Positions 6,804 to 9,389 of a DNA stretch of 9,389 bases are shown piece after piece. Under the pieces are notes generated by a model. It saw only the letters and a program-made list of their open reading frames with translations, was not told the DNA's origin and made no database searches. Numbering within the stretch: position 1 is the first letter of the stretch; every line of letters starts with the position of its first letter. Origin of the DNA: Fimbriimonadales bacterium (GTDB taxonomy: Bacteria; Armatimonadota; Fimbriimonadia; Fimbriimonadales; GBS-DC); assembly GCA_026416655.1 (NCBI GenBank), contig JAOAES010000157.1, positions 1 to 9,389 on the forward strand. The letters are read 5' to 3'. The translations under genes were made by a program, and so were the position numbers.

Positions 6804-7822
6804 GACGGAGGGATTGTACCCGAAGCGTCCCGTAGATAGTGCGCGGCGTCCTCAGGCGCAGTGATATTAATCCCCACACCTGAGCCAAGCTCAAACCCCG
6901 CATCGATGCTCAGGCGTGGCGCGATGCGCAGGTGCAACCAGAACTCCTCGTCGTAAGCGCAGGGTGCGGTAAACAGCATAAAGTTGTAAGGCGGGTCGTT
7001 TAGCACAGCGTGAAGACGGCGCAGGGCATCTTGGAGCAGTTGCGCGAACTCCCTGAGCATCTCGTCGGACATCTGCTCAAAACGCGCTATCGGCTCCAGC
7101 GGCAGGATGACCAACTCGTAGGGCGCGCGGGAGGCGAACGGTGCATAGAGCAAAAACCGCTCCGTCTGGCGCACTACGCGCACGCCCTCGCGCAGCTCCT
7201 GCTCAATGATTGCCTCGAAGGGGTGTCTTCCATGCCGGCTGCGATAGCGTTGCACACCCTCGATGTGGCGTTGCAGCACGGGCGGCACGAAGGTCAACCC
7301 CACGAGCTGGGAGTGCGGATGCTCCAGCGACGCGCCCGCCGCCCTGCCCTCGTTGCGGAAAATCAGCACTGTTTTCAGCCGCTCATCCTGCGACAGCACT
7401 TGCAGGCGACGCTGGTACATCCGCATCGCCTCAAGCCACTGATTCGGGGAAGCAGCGACGGGCGTCTCGTTATGCTTGGGCGTCTCGATAAGCACTTCAT
7501 GCACGCCGACGCCGTCCGCGAAGGTGTAAATCCCGCTCTCGCGTGGCTTCAGGTCGCCTTCAGGCGCAAGCGCGGGAAACTTGTTTGGCACGACGCGCAC
7601 CCACCAGCCGGGTGTGTCGGGCGCAGTCCCCACCTCGCGAAAGGCGTCCACTTCGGGCGGGGTAAGCGTCTCGTTGCCTACGCAGAAGGGACAGTTGGCG
7701 ACCTGTTCGGGCTTTGGCTCGGCGGGCGTGTCGGACTTCTTGAAGTCGTGCGGGCGACGGCTGCGCTCCGTCGCGATAATTACGCGCTCCTCCGTGATGA
7801 GGTCCCAGCGAATCTCAGGCAT
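6800..7822 (-). CDS. galT: Galactose-1-phosphate uridylyltransferase
   Basis: GalT of the Leloir pathway exchanges UMP between UDP-glucose and galactose 1-phosphate through a uridylyl-histidine intermediate. The 340-residue protein has the zinc ligands CPFC (44-47), the WVRVVPNKFPAL segment (74-85), the HEVLIETPKH motif (108-117), the FRNEGRAAGASLEHPHSQ block (155-172) with nucleophile His170 in HPH, and the C-terminal WLHLRIAPR (295-303) and GVGINITAPEDAA (315-327). Related HIT-superfamily enzymes include ADP-glucose phosphorylase, so substrate choice is slightly uncertain. The ATG at 7822 has no Shine-Dalgarno; AT-rich -10-like hexamers lie 6-8 nt upstream. No galK or galE is visible nearby. 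The stop overlaps the start of the zinc-ribbon gene. Intact. Confidence 0.9.
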   Translation of the reverse strand: MPEIRWDLITEERVIIATERSRRPHDFKKSDTPAEPKPEQVANCPFCVGNETLTPPEVDAFREVGTAPDTPGWWVRVVPNKFPALAPEGDLKPRESGIYTFADGVGVHEVLIETPKHNETPVAASPNQWLEAMRMYQRRLQVLSQDERLKTVLIFRNEGRAAGASLEHPHSQLVGLTFVPPVLQRHIEGVQRYRSRHGRHPFEAIIEQELREGVRVVRQTERFLLYAPFASRAPYELVILPLEPIARFEQMSDEMLREFAQLLQDALRRLHAVLNDPPYNFMLFTAPCAYDEEFWLHLRIAPRLSIDAGFELGSGVGINITAPEDAAHYLRDASGTIPPS

Positions 7823-7836
7823 AGGGTTATATTATG
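7823..7836 (-). promoter_or_regulatory. Putative -10 element of galT, near-leaderless
   Basis: The minus strand reads CATAATATAACCCT directly before the galT ATG. TAATAT (7834-7829) or CATAAT (7836-7831) would be a -10 with 6 or 8 nt to the start codon. No Shine-Dalgarno sequence fits in that space, and no convincing -35 was found. Confidence 0.4.
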
Positions 7837-7917
7837 GCAGACCGCTTGCTTCCGTAGAGAAATTTGCAGGAACCCCTACCCCCGCGTCGAACCTATCCCG
7901 TGTACAGGAGGCAACGA

Positions 7918-9321
7918 ATGAAATACCGATACGGCATATTGAGTATTCTGGGCTTGGTAATGACGATTAGTCCCGTCTCAGGGGTTGCACAACAATCGAA
8001 TCAAAAAGTCCAGCGGGAGCTACAGGCTCAGCAGCAGTTGCTGCGCCGCCAGCATCAGCAGCTGCAGGCGCGCACCGCGCAACTGCGTCAGCAACAGCAA
8101 CGCGAACACCAACGCCTGCGCGCTATCGAGGCGCAGCTGCGGCAAGCGCAACGGCAACTCAGGAAGGCACAGCGAGACCTCGAACTGCTGTCGCGCCAGC
8201 GAGTGCTTTTGCTCCAGACAGCGCAGAAATCACCCCAGAAACAGGAGAACCGACAGCGCCAGCAGACGCAATCCAAACAGCAGGCGCGACCGAAACAACC
8301 TGCTCAACAACGCCCGCCTCAGCCCAAACAGCAGGCGCAGCCGAAACAACCCCCCCCACAGCGCCAGCCTCAAGCGAAAACGCCTCAGCAGAAGCCGCCC
8401 GCACAACAACAGGCGCGTCCCAGCACGAAACCGCAGCTCCCTCAGCCATATCGCCCTGCGCCACTGCCCGCAGGCGATACCGTCGTGGCAAGCGTGAATG
8501 GCGAACCTATCCGCGCCAGCGAACTCATCCAGTCCACCTACGACTGGTTCGCTGCGACCGCTATCGAAGAGCTGATTCTGGAGCGCATCGTGGAGCAGGA
8601 AGCCCGCAAACAGGGCGTCTCCGTCGCCGACTCGGAGGTGGAAGCCCGCTACAAACAGCAGCTCCAGAACGCCGAAGCGCAGGTTCCACCCGGCATGAGC
8701 CTCGACGACTTCCTCAAACGCAACCAGTTCCCCCCCAGCCGCCTGTTCGCCCGAATCCGCACGCAGATGCTGGCGGAAAAACTCGTGGAGCGACAGGTGA
8801 ACCTCGACGACTTTGTGGAGTATAGCCAGATAGTCATCCGCATTCAGGGCAACACCCCTGAACAGCAAGAAGAGAACGCCCCCGCTGCCGAAGCGAAAGC
8901 GCGTGAGGCGTATGAGAAAATCCAGCAGGGGCTGGACTTCACCGAAGCGGTAAAGGAATACTCCGAAGACCCGTTCAGCAAAGACCGCGGGGGCAAGATG
9001 AACTGGCAGAACAAGAACTTCATCGTGCCCGACCTGCGTGAGAAGCTGGACGCGCTGCAGCCGGGGCAAATCTCCGAGCCGTTCCGCAGCATGAGCGGCT
9101 GGATGATTATTCGCAAGGAGCGCACAGGCTCCCAAGCCTCGCCTGAAGAGCAGCAGGAGCTGCGTGAGCAGGCGGTGCGCATCCAGATTGGCGACTATGT
9201 GCGCCAGCTGCAATCGAGGGCGAAGATCGAGAACAAGATAGTCAAGCCGTTCAATCCTGACCAGGCTGCGCCGCCGCAGGGCGCGCCGCGTCCGCCGGCT
9301 GCACGCCCTACGCCGCGCTAA
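7918..9321 (+). CDS. Exported SurA/PrsA-like parvulin protein with glutamine-rich coiled coil
   Basis: A 467-residue exported protein resembling SurA/PrsA-type folding factors. A signal peptide (about 1-24, ending VSGVA before QQ) leads into a Gln/Arg/Leu coiled coil (about 26-100), then a Q/P/K-rich linker (105-182) with 17-residue repeats. Next come a SurA-like N-domain (186-295; VVASVNGEPIRASELI, ILERIVEQEARKQGV) and a parvulin-type rotamase region (about 301-403; QGLDFTEAVKEYSEDPFSKDRGGKM, LQPGQISEPFRSMSGWMII), ending in a Pro/Ala-rich tail. The usual parvulin histidines appear as Gln304 (YSQIVI) and Met396 (GWMII), so chaperone activity is more likely than prolyl isomerisation. The ATG at 7918 is chosen for its AGGAGG and because the signal peptide begins there. 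It is transcribed divergently from galT. Confidence 0.8.
   Translation: MKYRYGILSILGLVMTISPVSGVAQQSNQKVQRELQAQQQLLRRQHQQLQARTAQLRQQQQREHQRLRAIEAQLRQAQRQLRKAQRDLELLSRQRVLLLQTAQKSPQKQENRQRQQTQSKQQARPKQPAQQRPPQPKQQAQPKQPPPQRQPQAKTPQQKPPAQQQARPSTKPQLPQPYRPAPLPAGDTVVASVNGEPIRASELIQSTYDWFAATAIEELILERIVEQEARKQGVSVADSEVEARYKQQLQNAEAQVPPGMSLDDFLKRNQFPPSRLFARIRTQMLAEKLVERQVNLDDFVEYSQIVIRIQGNTPEQQEENAPAAEAKAREAYEKIQQGLDFTEAVKEYSEDPFSKDRGGKMNWQNKNFIVPDLREKLDALQPGQISEPFRSMSGWMIIRKERTGSQASPEEQQELREQAVRIQIGDYVRQLQSRAKIENKIVKPFNPDQAAPPQGAPRPPAARPTPR
8273..8374 (+). repeat. Two 51-bp (17-residue) repeats in the Q/P linker
   Basis: Inside the SurA-like gene two adjacent units of 51 bp encode SKQQARPKQPAQQRPPQ and PKQQAQPKQPPPQRQPQ (residues 119-135 and 136-152). 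Both contain AAACAGCAGGCGC and CCGAAACAAC at the same spacing. A weaker third unit follows. This looks like in-frame duplication in a flexible linker. Confidence 0.6.
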
Positions 9322-9326
9322 CCGTA

Positions 9327-9348
9327 GCACGGACAGTCTTGTCCGTGC
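9327..9348. repeat. Perfect 9-bp inverted repeat after the SurA-like gene
   Basis: GCACGGACA and TGTCCGTGC flank a GTCT loop, starting 5 nt after the stop codon at 9321. It could form a strong hairpin and terminate or protect the mRNA, but no T-run follows. A GGACAGGAC fragment at 9362-9370, broken off by the adapter, suggests a dispersed REP-like palindrome of which a second copy begins here. Confidence 0.5.
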
Positions 9349-9370
9349 GCTAAAGATGCTTGGACAGGAC

Positions 9371-9389
9371 CTGTCTCTTATACACATCT
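9371..9389. other. Tn5/Nextera transposase adapter (sequencing artefact)
   Basis: The last 19 bases, CTGTCTCTTATACACATCT, are exactly the Tn5 mosaic-end sequence used in Nextera libraries. They are not genomic. Read on the other strand they encode the well-known artefact start MCIRDR. Genuine sequence ends at 9370, so the window's right edge is a contig end. Confidence 0.97.

Noticed and set aside
7010..7921. 303-codon plus-strand open frame
   Set aside because: It lies antisense to galT, whose metal and catalytic motifs are intact, and resembles no family.
8230..9387. 385-codon reverse-strand open frame beginning MCIRDR
   Set aside because: Its start is encoded by the Nextera adapter and its body is antisense to the SurA-like gene, which has a signal peptide, a ribosome binding site and recognisable domains.

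Overview
The window is GC-rich bacterial chromosome with tightly packed genes and mostly intact core genes. I see no phage, insertion sequence, tRNA, rRNA or CRISPR array. The organism cannot be named from the sequence. Shine-Dalgarno start sites occur beside apparently leaderless ones, and the protein set would suit a free-living, possibly thermophilic environmental lineage such as Armatimonadota; that placement is a guess. The last 19 bases are the Tn5/Nextera transposase end sequence, so the right edge is the end of an assembled contig carrying adapter, not genome.

Layout: (1) 1-582, minus strand: the N-terminal part of a Mg2+ transporter, mgtE, cut by the left edge. It has a good sigma-70-type promoter and a leader of about 155 nt. 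(2) 583-981: a 399-nt divergent intergenic region. (3) 982-3101, plus strand: pyrH-frr-uppS, a classical core operon (UMP kinase, ribosome recycling factor, undecaprenyl diphosphate synthase). The usual rpsB-tsf genes are not upstream. (4) 6406-3119, minus strand: moxR, a DUF58 gene and a third gene, joined by overlapping stop and start codons. The third protein reads as an eroded enzyme I (PtsI) of the phosphotransferase system: the overall order of the EI fold is recognisable, but the HPr-binding insert and the catalytic residues are gone. (5) 7822-6480, minus strand: galT and a small TFIIB-type zinc-ribbon protein, overlapping by ATGA. (6) 7918-9321, plus strand: an exported SurA/PrsA-like protein with a glutamine-rich coiled coil, a Q/P-rich linker and a parvulin domain lacking its usual histidines. 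(7) 9322-9389: a perfect inverted repeat, then adapter.

The most interesting signals are the enzyme-I-like pseudoenzyme tied to a MoxR/DUF58 operon, the parvulin-like protein with a probably dead active site, and a consistent pattern in which the first gene of three operons (pyrH, moxR, galT) has a -10-like hexamer 6-9 nt before its ATG and no Shine-Dalgarno sequence, while mgtE, frr and the SurA-like gene have strong ones.
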